Of a DNA stretch of 64,000 nucleotides, positions 54,293-62,914 are shown one piece after another. How positions within the stretch are numbered: the first letter of the stretch is position 1; every line of letters begins with the position of its first letter. The translations under genes were made by a program, and so were the position numbers. Under the pieces are notes generated by a model. It saw nothing but the letters and a program-made list of their open reading frames with translations. It made no database searches and was not told where the DNA came from. Source of the stretch: an uncultured Flavobacteriaceae bacterium (lineage in GTDB: Bacteria; Bacteroidota; Bacteroidia; Flavobacteriales; Flavobacteriaceae); contig CANNBV010000001.1 in NCBI GenBank assembly GCA_947502975.1, positions 744,001 through 808,000 on the forward strand, read 5' to 3'.

Positions 54293-55090
54293 TTACCACC
54301 ACACCAAAAACACTTTTTTAATCAAACCATTTTGCAATTTCATCCAAATTAATGTGGAATATTTTTGTTCAAAATAGTCTTGAGTAGTAGAAGAAAACAA
54401 TTCAAACGTTAACCAGTTTACATTAGCGTGTGGTAGTAGTAACCAGTCTTTTTTAGATGGAATATAAAATTTACAATCCTCAAATGTAGAAAGCTCATTT
54501 TTGGTAATATAAAACCCAACCACACAATCATTATTCAAGGTTTTAAGTTGAATGTCTTTATTTGAAAATGGCACAAATAATTGCGCTTTAAAATAAACCT
54601 GTTGTTTAATGGTTTCAGCTTTTAAATCAAATGTTTCAAGATAAGGTTTGCAAGTATTGGTATATAAAAGCGGCAGCTGCTTGTCTTTTAGTTTCGTTAG
54701 TTTTTCAATTAAGGAATCTTTTCTGTTAGGGCCAATAAAATGGTCTATTTCAGAAGTGCCCACCGAATCATCATATAAATAAAACTTATAAATAATTTCC
54801 AAATGAATGGGTTTGCCATCTTTTAAAAGCAAACAATCCAGTTCGCCTAATGTCAGTTTATCTTTTTGAATTTGAATATTTTCTGCGAGAACTTTAATGT
54901 TGTTTTGTTGATTGAGTTCAAAAGCTGCCAAACGTTCCACATATTTACCTAAACGCAGATTGTCATCAATGGCAATATCAATTTTTGAAAAATTGGTTTT
55001 AAGTTCAAATTGCTTTAAATTAAACACCGCATCGTCATTCCATAAGCAAGATGTTTTAAGGAAGCCCTGAAAGCGTTTTTCAAAATTCAA
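54293..55090 (-). CDS. DUF1853 protein
   Basis: About 266 residues with the DUF1853 pattern (FLKTSCLWNDD near residue 10, LGKYVERLAAFEL near 45, ELDCLLLKDGKPIHLEIIYKF near 85). Function unknown; the fold has been likened to nuclease-type domains by others, which I cannot confirm. No ATG is available; TTG at 55090 is the likely start, as a stop lies five codons upstream. Gap of 27 bases to the next minus-strand gene. Confidence 0.8.
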   Translation of the reverse strand: MNFEKRFQGFLKTSCLWNDDAVFNLKQFELKTNFSKIDIAIDDNLRLGKYVERLAAFELNQQNNIKVLAENIQIQKDKLTLGELDCLLLKDGKPIHLEIIYKFYLYDDSVGTSEIDHFIGPNRKDSLIEKLTKLKDKQLPLLYTNTCKPYLETFDLKAETIKQQVYFKAQLFVPFSNKDIQLKTLNNDCVVGFYITKNELSTFEDCKFYIPSKKDWLLLPHANVNWLTFELFSSTTQDYFEQKYSTLIWMKLQNGLIKKVFLVWW

Positions 55091-55117
55091 TAATTCTAGT
55101 GTTTTTTATTTTTAATA

Positions 55118-55810
55118 TTATTGAAAGAACTCATTCTTTAAAATAATATCAAATTCAGTGAGGCTTGATGTCTCTGTAGCCGGAATTTCAACTTCAAATA
55201 ATTGAGACTCTGAGTTTGATAAGTTTCGGTAAAATTTGATTATTTGTTTAGAAGTCTTATCAATAAGTATTTGTCGAACTTCAGTTCCGTTGTTAATAGT
55301 TATTGAAGGCAATTGTCTACGTGACCCGAAATCACTAGTAAAAAAATGTTCTATATAGATGGGTGTAAAATCAACATTATCTAATATTATATTTAGCTTA
55401 GCGGGAAACAATTTTAATACGTCAAAATTAATTTCGTTATCGTCACCAACATTAGAAATTTCTTTTTGACTATCATAATAATCCCAGAATCTAATATCAT
55501 CGTTTAGATGAATCTCATATGAATTTCCTTGTCCGCTTGTTGTGAAAATAAAATCAAAATTACCAGAAGAATCAGTAATTGTCGAATCTACATATTGAAT
55601 AAAATCGTTATTACTTCCTCCAGATCCCGGTCTAAATCGGTCTTTGTATTCCGCAACAAATATTTTGTAATTTTCAATAGGAATCTCGTTCACTTCATCA
55701 TATACTTTTCCATAAACCCTAGTTTCAATGCCTTCCTCTAAAGGATCCGCTTCACAGAGGGCATTCAGAAATAGTAAAGGAAAACATAAATAAAAAAATA
55801 CTTTTCTCAT
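55118..55810 (-). CDS. Exported beta-rich protein of unknown function
   Basis: 230 residues with a signal peptide (1-20, ending ALCEA) and an all-beta region (about 25-115) resembling a carboxypeptidase regulatory-like domain (VYGKVYDEVNEIPIENYKIFV), then a second beta domain (120-225). No catalytic residues. It may be a periplasmic or surface structural protein. No specific neighbour link. Confidence 0.6.
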   Translation of the reverse strand: MRKVFFYLCFPLLFLNALCEADPLEEGIETRVYGKVYDEVNEIPIENYKIFVAEYKDRFRPGSGGSNNDFIQYVDSTITDSSGNFDFIFTTSGQGNSYEIHLNDDIRFWDYYDSQKEISNVGDDNEINFDVLKLFPAKLNIILDNVDFTPIYIEHFFTSDFGSRRQLPSITINNGTEVRQILIDKTSKQIIKFYRNLSNSESQLFEVEIPATETSSLTEFDIILKNEFFQ

Positions 55811-55841
55811 ATTCTTTTTTTAAGAGATGCAGAAAGACTTT

Positions 55842-56750
55842 TTAGGTTGCGTCAAATTTCGTGTAATTAATCAATTTTCTTGGACCTTCTAATAATACCC
55901 TAACAATTTGCAGCGTACCATCTTCTCTTGTGGCAATATGCCATTTTATCAAAGAAATAGCACCGTTTTCAATCTCTAAACCAGTAATACTTCTGGGGTG
56001 TACACAACTACCATCGTTAAAAAAAGCAATGTCTCCAGGTTCAGGAAAACGAGGGCGGTGTGTATGTCCTGCAATAGTTAAGAGGTTATTATTTTCTGCA
56101 ATCCATTTTTTTGTGCGACGCTCTACCTTAATCAATTCTTTATAATTTTTTGCAGGACTTGTAGGATCTGCAATGCCCATCACATTTAAGGGTTTCCAAA
56201 GCACACGTACCATAAATCGGCTCCATTTCCAAAAGAGGAAATTCCACCAATCTGCTTGATGTCCATGTGTTAAAAATAATTCTTGTTCAGTAGCACGGTG
56301 TTTTAAAACAATACCTTCGTGGTAGGTAATGTTTTCAAAAAGCTCAACATCTTCTCCTACTTTTGGATCGAAATAGGTCGATAAATATTTCTTTACATAA
56401 TTGGGATCTCGATATACCATATCGTGATTGCCCCATATCATATGTAAACGATTATCCTTATGAAACAACTTCATTAGCATAAAGACATTCTTGTGCGCAC
56501 CTAAAATGGATTTGAATGAAAGGTTTTCCCATAATTCATCACCATCACCTAATTCGCAGTATTGAAAACCTTCAGAATAATAATGTTTTAAAGCATGAAA
56601 ATAGATGTTTCTATTATTTGCAAAATCGTCTGCAAAACTATTATCACCTCTATGGCAATCACTAAAAAGGATGAATTTGCTATCGTCATCAAAATCAATG
56701 ATCTTAGCAGTTTTGTATGCCTTATCTAAGCGTTTTTTTGAAGAAAACAT
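55842..56750 (-). CDS. Calcineurin-like metallophosphoesterase
   Basis: 302 residues with the full metal-binding set: DCHRGD near residue 32, GDGDELWENL near 68, GNHDMVYRD near 106, the HGHQ block near 162 and GHTHRPR near 222. Family members cleave phosphomono- or diesters; similarity in style to UDP-2,3-diacylglucosamine hydrolase (LpxH) exists, but the longer linker after GNHD differs. Substrate unknown. Probably cytosolic or peripheral. Confidence 0.85.
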   Translation of the reverse strand: MFSSKKRLDKAYKTAKIIDFDDDSKFILFSDCHRGDNSFADDFANNRNIYFHALKHYYSEGFQYCELGDGDELWENLSFKSILGAHKNVFMLMKLFHKDNRLHMIWGNHDMVYRDPNYVKKYLSTYFDPKVGEDVELFENITYHEGIVLKHRATEQELFLTHGHQADWWNFLFWKWSRFMVRVLWKPLNVMGIADPTSPAKNYKELIKVERRTKKWIAENNNLLTIAGHTHRPRFPEPGDIAFFNDGSCVHPRSITGLEIENGAISLIKWHIATREDGTLQIVRVLLEGPRKLINYTKFDAT

Positions 56751-56778
56751 TAAATTACTTTAGGCTAATATAGTTAAA

Positions 56779-57537
56779 TTAGTCAGTAGTATATCCTATT
56801 TTTTCTAAAGCATAGGGCAAAATTCTACTCACAAATTGCGTGTATGCAGATGTTGATGGATGTAAGCCGTCACTCGCCACTAAATTTGGGTTTTCTAGCC
56901 CTTTTCTAGTAATATCTGTGATGAATATATAGGTGATACCATACTGTTTACAGTAATTCTCAATATGACTGTTGTATTTATTAATGTCTTGAGAAATATT
57001 GGAGTCTGCATTTCCAAAAGGTGTGAAGGCATAATCTGGAATGGAAACCACAATAAGATTATCTTTTTTGCCATTAGCATATTTTATGGCTTCACTTACC
57101 AATTCGGGAAACTCCTTTTCAAATATATCAAAAGGTCTGCGTTGGTATTGATTATTAACTCCAATGAGCAGGGTAGCTAAATCATAATCTTTGGCTAAAG
57201 TTTCATTTTCTATAGCTCCTTTTAGTGCTGTTGTTGTCCATCCTGTTCTGGCTATAACTTTTAATTCAATATCTTGATTGTCAATTTTTTCTTTAATACT
57301 GTCTTTAAGTTGCTCAGGAAACCTGCAGGTGTCGCAGACACTTTCGCCTATGGTATAACTATCGCCAAGAGAAAGTATTTTTAAACTGCTTTTAGTATCA
57401 GAGGGTGTTTCTTCTGGTTCCGTATTATCTTCAATTTCCATTTCGGGTTCTTCGACATTTAAATCAGAATTTGAAGAACATGAAATGCATAGAAAAAACA
57501 CCAAACCTACCCATAGCATAGAGAAGTTTAATTTCAT
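56779..57537 (-). CDS. GDSL/SGNH hydrolase lipoprotein
   Basis: 252 residues, lipobox cysteine 20 (LCISCSS), an acidic linker (PEMEIEDNTEPEETP), then a SGNH fold: block I LSLGDSYTIG (catalytic serine), block III GVNN near 125 and block V SDGLHPS near 225. Esterase or lipase family, here anchored to the outside of a membrane. Could act on acetylated polysaccharide, but nothing in the context shows it. Confidence 0.88.
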   Translation of the reverse strand: MKLNFSMLWVGLVFFLCISCSSNSDLNVEEPEMEIEDNTEPEETPSDTKSSLKILSLGDSYTIGESVCDTCRFPEQLKDSIKEKIDNQDIELKVIARTGWTTTALKGAIENETLAKDYDLATLLIGVNNQYQRRPFDIFEKEFPELVSEAIKYANGKKDNLIVVSIPDYAFTPFGNADSNISQDINKYNSHIENYCKQYGITYIFITDITRKGLENPNLVASDGLHPSTSAYTQFVSRILPYALEKIGYTTD

Positions 57538-57654
57538 TTTTTTGTTTTAAAGATACAACTTTGTAGCCAAAACATAAAAAAAATCCATTTTGCAGCATTT
57601 AAGTTAAGATTGCTTTTTTAACTATACGTAGCATTCTTATAGGTGCTATAGCTA

Positions 57655-58371
57655 TTATGGATTTGTAGACCACAAAGCTGCGCCCTTAAGCATAGCTCTT
57701 CTTGGAAGCCTTAAACCTGCAACAATTAATTCTGCAAAATCTTGGGGTTGGAGTACATTTTCTGAGCCTTTTTCTAGCATACCTAAACCAATGGTCATGT
57801 CAGACTCAATTGTACTTGGTGTTAACGTGTTCACTCTAATATTGTTTTTACGCACTTCTTTCATTAAGGATTCTGACATCCCAATAACTGCAAATTTCGA
57901 TGCACTATAGGCAGATATGTTGGCATTACCATTTAAACCTGCTGTTGACGATATATTAACAATATCACCTTCGTTTTGATTGATAAGATGCGGCAATACT
58001 TCTTTGGTAACATAATACATGCCCATCACATTAATTTGAATAATATCTCTCCATTGCTCAACGGGCATATCATTAAACGATCCAATGGCAGCAATTCCTG
58101 CATTATTTACCAAAATATCAATACCTCCTAAAGTATCAATAATTGTTTTGATACTATTTTTAACTTGATCGTAATTGCTAACATCAAATACTGAATATAT
58201 TGCTTTAACACCAAAGGTTTCTAATTCGTTAACTGTTGCCTTTAAAACGCTTTCGGTCCGTCCAGTTATAGCTACATCAATTCCTTCTTTCGCAAAGGCT
58301 AATGCTGTTGCTTTTCCAAGACCTCTACCGCCTCCTGTTACGATTGCTTTTTTATGTTTTAAATTGCCCAT
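57655..58371 (-). CDS. SDR, FabG-like 3-oxoacyl reductase family
   Basis: 238 residues with TGGGRGLGKA (11-20), NNAG near 87 and the YSASK pair near 150. Closest in style to FabG-like reductases but with a distinctive C-terminus (GAALWSTNP). Last gene of a minus-strand run that begins with a Crp-like regulator at 61067; 19 bases separate it from the propeller gene. Substrate unknown. Confidence 0.85.
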   Translation of the reverse strand: MGNLKHKKAIVTGGGRGLGKATALAFAKEGIDVAITGRTESVLKATVNELETFGVKAIYSVFDVSNYDQVKNSIKTIIDTLGGIDILVNNAGIAAIGSFNDMPVEQWRDIIQINVMGMYYVTKEVLPHLINQNEGDIVNISSTAGLNGNANISAYSASKFAVIGMSESLMKEVRKNNIRVNTLTPSTIESDMTIGLGMLEKGSENVLQPQDFAELIVAGLRLPRRAMLKGAALWSTNP

Positions 58372-58390
58372 TTGCTTCTTTTAATATTGT

Positions 58391-59914
58391 TTATTTTTTT
58401 GTCCAATAATCCATTACTAAAACATCGGCAATAATTGGACCTACCTTACTTACCAAATCCAAATGTGCCTTATGAAATAGATAGATTTCTAATGCGTGTT
58501 CATTTTCAAAGGTTAGAGTAAAACAATAATCAAAACCATGACTGTGCCCTTCTGTACTTTCATTGGGTCCCCATTCTAAACTAGCAATTTCTGGAATTTC
58601 ATTTTTAAGATTTACAAATGTTTGTATAGCTTCATCTACTTGTGCTTTTGTCGCGTCTTCTTTATATTTTAAATTGACTATATGCCTTAATACTTTACCA
58701 TCACGATTAATTTTAGGGGCAATTTTGTAGGTTACTATTTTTCCTAAATCAAACCTAAAAGAACCTGCAATCAGGAAGTTTTCATTTTCAATTTTATGCG
58801 ACCTTAAACCATAGTAAATAGAAAAACCAGTTTCTAGATAGTTGATGGGACTTAGCATACCATCTTTGTTTAATTTTAAGAGTTGAATACTTGCATCATC
58901 TCTAGTGCCTACTGCCAATATAGCTTCGTTATTATCTTTTGAAATCACTTCAATTCTTGTCTGCCCCTGTAGCTTTGTAGTTTCATTATCTTTTAAAACG
59001 AAATGAGGAATTAAAGCTCCTTTTTTATTCACTTTAAAAACACTCACACCATCACCGTGGTATACAAAATCCGTCTTTTTAATAAAACCATTTCTCTTAT
59101 AATATTTATGATGTCTGTGTCCAACAATGACATAATGGTTGTCATCTAAAGTTACACCAGTTACGGGATAAGCTCCAGTTAAATATCTGTCTGTGTTATT
59201 ATCACTTATGTTATTGATGTTTTTGAACGTACCATTTTGATAAATTCTAAAGCTACTTACACCATTGTCTTGAAATCCGCCAGTATATAGATATGTTTTT
59301 CCTTTTATATTATGAACAAACATGCCTATGATGCCATCAGTATGAATTTTATTGTCATCTTTCATAGACATCACATGAGTTAATTTGCCATCGTTATTTA
59401 TTTTGAAAGAACTTAATCCGGGTGTTGCTTCTAAGCCTCCAATAAACAGATATGACGATGTTTTCATATGAACAACCTGTAACGTTATAGCGGTTCCTAG
59501 ATGAGTTTTATCTGTGTCTTCAACTAGAGCAACACGTTCAATAGCACCATTATCTAAAATCTTGAAGGTCTCTATAACATTGCCATGTTTGTTAGCTACA
59601 AATAGAAAATCGGTACCGCCAATATTATCGGCCACCATGCCCCGTGCGGGACCTTTTTGTTTATAGAGTTCATGATTACTGATAGACGTAAGCTTACCAT
59701 TTTTATCTAAGCTGTAGACATCTACATTGCCGATACCACCAGCATAAACATAATGAGAATCTCCTTTTTTATAACTTGTTACAGAAACTGTATTCTTTCC
59801 AGAGATATTTTTAAAATCTTGCCTATACAGCATTAATTCATCAGAGGTTTGCCCTAAACATATTTGAGCTAAGCCAAATGCTAACAGAAGAATTGTTTTT
59901 TTAATAGTATTCAT
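58391..59914 (-). CDS. Beta-propeller (lactonase-like) fused to a Dabb stress-response domain
   Basis: 507 residues: signal peptide (1-21), a seven-bladed propeller-like region about 30-395 (lactonase or quinoprotein-like blades such as YVYAGGIGNVDVYSLDKNGKLTS), and a C-terminal Dabb/stress-responsive A/B barrel domain (about 408-507, VLRHIVNLKYKEDATKAQVDEAIQTF... GFDYCFTLTFEN). Dabb proteins are dimeric ferredoxin-like barrels, some of them involved in aromatic or polyketide transformations. The fusion is unusual to me. Role unknown. 28 bases separate it from the HbpS-like gene. Confidence 0.8.
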   Translation of the reverse strand: MNTIKKTILLLAFGLAQICLGQTSDELMLYRQDFKNISGKNTVSVTSYKKGDSHYVYAGGIGNVDVYSLDKNGKLTSISNHELYKQKGPARGMVADNIGGTDFLFVANKHGNVIETFKILDNGAIERVALVEDTDKTHLGTAITLQVVHMKTSSYLFIGGLEATPGLSSFKINNDGKLTHVMSMKDDNKIHTDGIIGMFVHNIKGKTYLYTGGFQDNGVSSFRIYQNGTFKNINNISDNNTDRYLTGAYPVTGVTLDDNHYVIVGHRHHKYYKRNGFIKKTDFVYHGDGVSVFKVNKKGALIPHFVLKDNETTKLQGQTRIEVISKDNNEAILAVGTRDDASIQLLKLNKDGMLSPINYLETGFSIYYGLRSHKIENENFLIAGSFRFDLGKIVTYKIAPKINRDGKVLRHIVNLKYKEDATKAQVDEAIQTFVNLKNEIPEIASLEWGPNESTEGHSHGFDYCFTLTFENEHALEIYLFHKAHLDLVSKVGPIIADVLVMDYWTKK

Positions 59915-59942
59915 AGTTTAAGTCTTTTCTAAATGTAGTGTA

Positions 59943-60431
59943 TTAATCTAAGATGGCAGCTGCACCAGCTTTGGCAATCGCTCGATCTTGTTCTATAGTA
60001 CCGCCACTTACACCTATGGCACCAATAATTTTACCGTTTTTAGTTTTAATAGGGATGCCTCCGGGGAATGATACAAGTCCATTATTGGTCAATTCTATAT
60101 TGTAAATAATGCCTCCAGGTTGTGTTAACTCGCCCAATTTTCCTGTATCGATATTAAAATATCTCGCAGTTTTTGCCTTTTTAATAGCAACATCAATACT
60201 CCCGAGAAACGATTCATCCATGCGTATAAATGTCTTTAAATTTGCACCAGCGTCTACGATCGCAATGTTTACTAAAACACTATCTTTTTCAGCTTTTTTC
60301 TTTGCAGCTAATAGTATTTCTAATGCTTCGTCATGAGAAATGTCATTTGTTATTTGCGCAGATATCGTATTTGAAAGTAGTAAAAGTGCTACTGCTACTG
60401 TATAAATTTTTAAATGCTTAAATGAGTTCAT
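59943..60431 (-). CDS. Exported HbpS/GlcG-family protein
   Basis: 162 residues with a signal peptide (1-24, ending AQI) and a GlcG/HbpS domain (DUF336): ALEILLAAKKKAE, GANLKTFIRMDESFLGSIDVAIKKAKTARYF and IGAIGVSGGT. HbpS binds haem and senses redox conditions in Streptomyces; others bind cobalamin-like ligands. The export signal suggests a periplasmic role. In the same run as the Crp-like regulator and the propeller/Dabb gene. Confidence 0.85.
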   Translation of the reverse strand: MNSFKHLKIYTVAVALLLLSNTISAQITNDISHDEALEILLAAKKKAEKDSVLVNIAIVDAGANLKTFIRMDESFLGSIDVAIKKAKTARYFNIDTGKLGELTQPGGIIYNIELTNNGLVSFPGGIPIKTKNGKIIGAIGVSGGTIEQDRAIAKAGAAAILD

Positions 60432-60494
60432 AATTAAGTTTAATATTTAAACTACAAAAATTATAAACCATTCTTATAAAACTGTTGAACAAGT

Positions 60495-61067
60495 TCAACT
60501 CTGCTTTTTTATTTTACTCAAAAATTCATGAGTGATTCCAAGATAACTAGCAATTTGTTTATCCGTTAGTTTTGAAGCGATATTAGGATAAGTTTTTGTA
60601 AAGTAGTGATACCGTTCTTTCGCTGTTTGGCTATGATTGCGTATTAATCGACGTTGCCATGCAACAATTGCTTTTTGAGACATTACTCTAAAAAGTTTCT
60701 CTACTATTGGAACCGACTCGTAAAGCGCTAATTTATCTGTTCTGCTAATTAAAAGCACTTTACTGTTTTCTAAAGCTTGAATATTTAGACTTGATGGTGT
60801 TTGATTCATAAAACTGTCTATATCCATTAACCACCAATCTTTAGCTGCAAAATGCAGTGTGTTTTCATTCCCTTTTTTGTCGATGGAAAAAATTCTAAAA
60901 CACCCTTCTAAAACAAACCCTTCATATTTAAAAATACGCCCTTGCATGAGTAGGAATTCTTTTTTATTGATGATGCTAGGCTTAAAATAACTGCAAATAG
61001 TATTTAAATCTTCATTAGAGATTTCGATAGTATTTTTAATATGTTGCTTTAATAAATCGTGAGACAT
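60495..61067 (-). CDS. Crp/Fnr-like transcriptional regulator
   Basis: 190 residues: cyclic-nucleotide-binding-like N-terminal barrel (about 20-115) and a C-terminal winged helix (about 140-190, DKQIASYLGITHEFLSKIKK). No Fnr cysteines. The TTG seven codons upstream falls inside the -7 box at 61086, so ATG 61067 is the start. First gene of the run to HbpS, the propeller/Dabb gene and the SDR; likely the local regulator. Confidence 0.87.
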   Translation of the reverse strand: MSHDLLKQHIKNTIEISNEDLNTICSYFKPSIINKKEFLLMQGRIFKYEGFVLEGCFRIFSIDKKGNENTLHFAAKDWWLMDIDSFMNQTPSSLNIQALENSKVLLISRTDKLALYESVPIVEKLFRVMSQKAIVAWQRRLIRNHSQTAKERYHYFTKTYPNIASKLTDKQIASYLGITHEFLSKIKKQS

Positions 61068-61085
61068 GCTTTTATCGCTGGATAT

Positions 61086-61093
61086 CAAAATTA
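61086..61093 (-). promoter_or_regulatory. Probable -7 box (TAATTTTG) of the Crp-like gene
   Basis: On the minus strand TAATTTTG, a TAnnTTTG match 18 bases before the ATG at 61067. Its position decides the start codon. Confidence 0.5.
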
Positions 61094-61134
61094 CGCATTA
61101 ATTATAGCTTTGAAATTAGAACTATAAATTTATT

Positions 61135-61166
61135 AAAAAAGCGTTTCGTTAACGAAACGCTTTTTT
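61135..61166. terminator. Perfect palindromic bidirectional terminator
   Basis: A 32-base perfect palindrome: 14-bp stem with a TTAA loop and A- and T-tracts at the ends. It follows the Met-rich outer-membrane protein gene (minus strand), separating it from the Crp-like gene. Confidence 0.9.
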
Positions 61167-61190
61167 AACTATTTAAGGCAAAAAAGGTGG

Positions 61191-62228
61191 TTAATGCATG
61201 GCGTATTGTAATCCAAACATTAAATTATAATTCTGTTTTAACTGAATACCATTTAGGTCTTGGTATAGTGCTGTGCTTATCTCCCCAGCAAATCTTAGCC
61301 CTTTCAAACTACCATTTTTAATCATGTAGTTTAATCCGAAACCAGAATTAACATAACCGCCACCAGAATTTATGGTATCTGCTGTTGTTACCATCATTGG
61401 ATTTAATACAGGACTAGTTCCATCTATTTCATCAATAAATAAGATTTCTAACCGTACAGAAACACTTAAATTTTCTCCAGCTTTAGCTGCTATCCAGTTA
61501 TTAAAACTATAGCGATTTCCAAATTTGTAATCTTGGTTGTTATCGTTAATATTAACCAAGGCATACAGTTGATGTCCTCTAGAAAACTTTTTGTATTGTT
61601 CTAAATATGTCAATCCTAATTTAGCACCAAAAGAACCTGTTCCTGTTTGCATTGGGTAGGGTAATTGTACTGCGTTACCCATAGATACTGGTAGTACACC
61701 TTTTTCTTCTATGCTTCCAGTTGGTATATTTACACCTAGTTGTGCATGCATAGTTTTTCTGTTTTTATTAAAAAAATTGTATAGCGCGCTCACCATAATA
61801 TCTCCAAATCCAGAAGTATTCGTGGAAAACTGATTGCCATTACGCATTTGCAAATTCATGTCATTTTCTAGGTAATTAGCCATCGCCATAATAGTAATTT
61901 TATCAGATGGTGCGTACATAGCACCTAGCATGTGCATGTTCATAATCATATCAATTGGAGCTACCATGTAATTAGTATGCGCGTCGCTGGATGACACATC
62001 ATTTGTGCCTTGTCGTAATTGTCGCATATCCATGGTCATGTATCGGTAAGAGAACATAAATTCTCCTTTATGGTGTGTATGGTCTCCCATTACCGAAATT
62101 GGCGCATGTCCATCAGGTCTGCTAGAAGACCATTGATTTGAATTCGATTTGTGTTTGTCGTGATTTTCGTGTTGTGCAAAAGTTAATGAGGTTGCAACAC
62201 AAAGTATTGCAATGATTATATGTTTCAT
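61191..62228 (-). CDS. Met/His-rich outer-membrane beta-barrel protein
   Basis: 345 residues with a signal peptide (1-18), a His-rich N-terminus (HENHDKHKSNS, GDHTHHKGEF) and a barrel body rich in methionine near the N-terminal half (YMTMDMRQL, MIMNMHMLGAMYA). Alternating strands and a C-terminal LQYAMH end fit an outer-membrane transporter of the MetA-pathway (phenol-degradation-like) family. The Met/His richness suggests copper or another soft metal as ligand, but no other copper gene except the small CxxxC protein is present. Confidence 0.7.
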   Translation of the reverse strand: MKHIIIAILCVATSLTFAQHENHDKHKSNSNQWSSSRPDGHAPISVMGDHTHHKGEFMFSYRYMTMDMRQLRQGTNDVSSSDAHTNYMVAPIDMIMNMHMLGAMYAPSDKITIMAMANYLENDMNLQMRNGNQFSTNTSGFGDIMVSALYNFFNKNRKTMHAQLGVNIPTGSIEEKGVLPVSMGNAVQLPYPMQTGTGSFGAKLGLTYLEQYKKFSRGHQLYALVNINDNNQDYKFGNRYSFNNWIAAKAGENLSVSVRLEILFIDEIDGTSPVLNPMMVTTADTINSGGGYVNSGFGLNYMIKNGSLKGLRFAGEISTALYQDLNGIQLKQNYNLMFGLQYAMH

Positions 62229-62259
62229 TGTAGTTTAATTATTATATATGTAATTATTT

Positions 62260-62410
62260 GGGCGTTACCACAAGGGTCGCGCTATCCGCTATATCTTTTT
62301 TGATATTAAATGTAAGTTACTATCCAAGCTGTTTTTAGTGTATTCAAACTATGGGAAGCTCAATAAATATTTGTCTATCAAAAAAGGATGCCGCTTCTAT
62401 CGCTAACGCA
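62260..62410 (+). repeat. Interspersed structured repeat, copy D
   Basis: Starts GGGCGTTACCACAAGGGTCG and ends ATCGCTAACGCA. Longest copy. Central 11-bp perfect stem CTTTTTTGATA/TATCAAAAAAG (62295-62305 with 62376-62386), enclosed by the pairing ends. It lies between the two genes possibly linked to metal handling. Confidence 0.8.
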
Positions 62411-62433
62411 AAAGAAAATTAGGTCTGTAATAA

Positions 62434-62808
62434 CTACACATAGTCTGGTGGTTGAAAAGCACTAAAATTATAATCGAAATGATATAATATGAGGTAAGGC
62501 GTGTTTGAGCGATGCTGTTGAGGTATAAAACTATTTGGTTTTACAATTTTATAAATGTTTACAAAGCCAATAGGATAGTTTTCTAATGCAATTGCTAGTG
62601 CAGAAAAAGGCTCTTGTTCTTGTTGTCTTTCAATTTCTTTTACCAAGTGACATTTACCATTACATTGTAATTTTGGTTTGTCTTTATTGATACATAAAAA
62701 CTCGGCGATGTAATCTTGGTTTAGTATATATTCAACATAAGGTTGCACAGGTCTTAGCATGGCCAACATGTATAAAAAAACGAAAAATATGGCAGTGATT
62801 TTGTGCAA
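62434..62808 (-). CDS. Small membrane protein with CNGKC motif
   Basis: About 124 residues with one N-terminal membrane helix (AIFFVFLYMLAML) and a polar domain with LCINKDKPKLQCNGKCHLVKEIE. The CxxxC cysteines could bind a metal. Such small CxGKC proteins occur in flavobacteria beside copper-related genes, by recall. No ATG fits; the TTG at 62808 (followed by HKITAIFF) is more typical than the TTG at 62850. Ends before repeat copy D. Confidence 0.6.
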   Translation of the reverse strand: MHKITAIFFVFLYMLAMLRPVQPYVEYILNQDYIAEFLCINKDKPKLQCNGKCHLVKEIERQQEQEPFSALAIALENYPIGFVNIYKIVKPNSFIPQQHRSNTPYLILYHFDYNFSAFQPPDYV

Positions 62809-62914
62809 TACTAAAATTTTGAGTAAATATAATTCTGAAAGGGTTAACAAAAAAATCTGGATGACATTTAATCACCCAGATTTTAAAAAATAACCAAAAT
62901 CACACGTCAATTTA

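Noticed and set aside
61068-61088. TTG start for the Crp-like gene at 61088
   Set aside because: It overlaps the predicted -7 promoter box at 61086-61093; ATG 61067 is downstream of it.
17805-62410. CRISPR array or integration sites
   Set aside because: The copies are widely scattered, not tandem with spacers, and no cas or integrase genes are visible.
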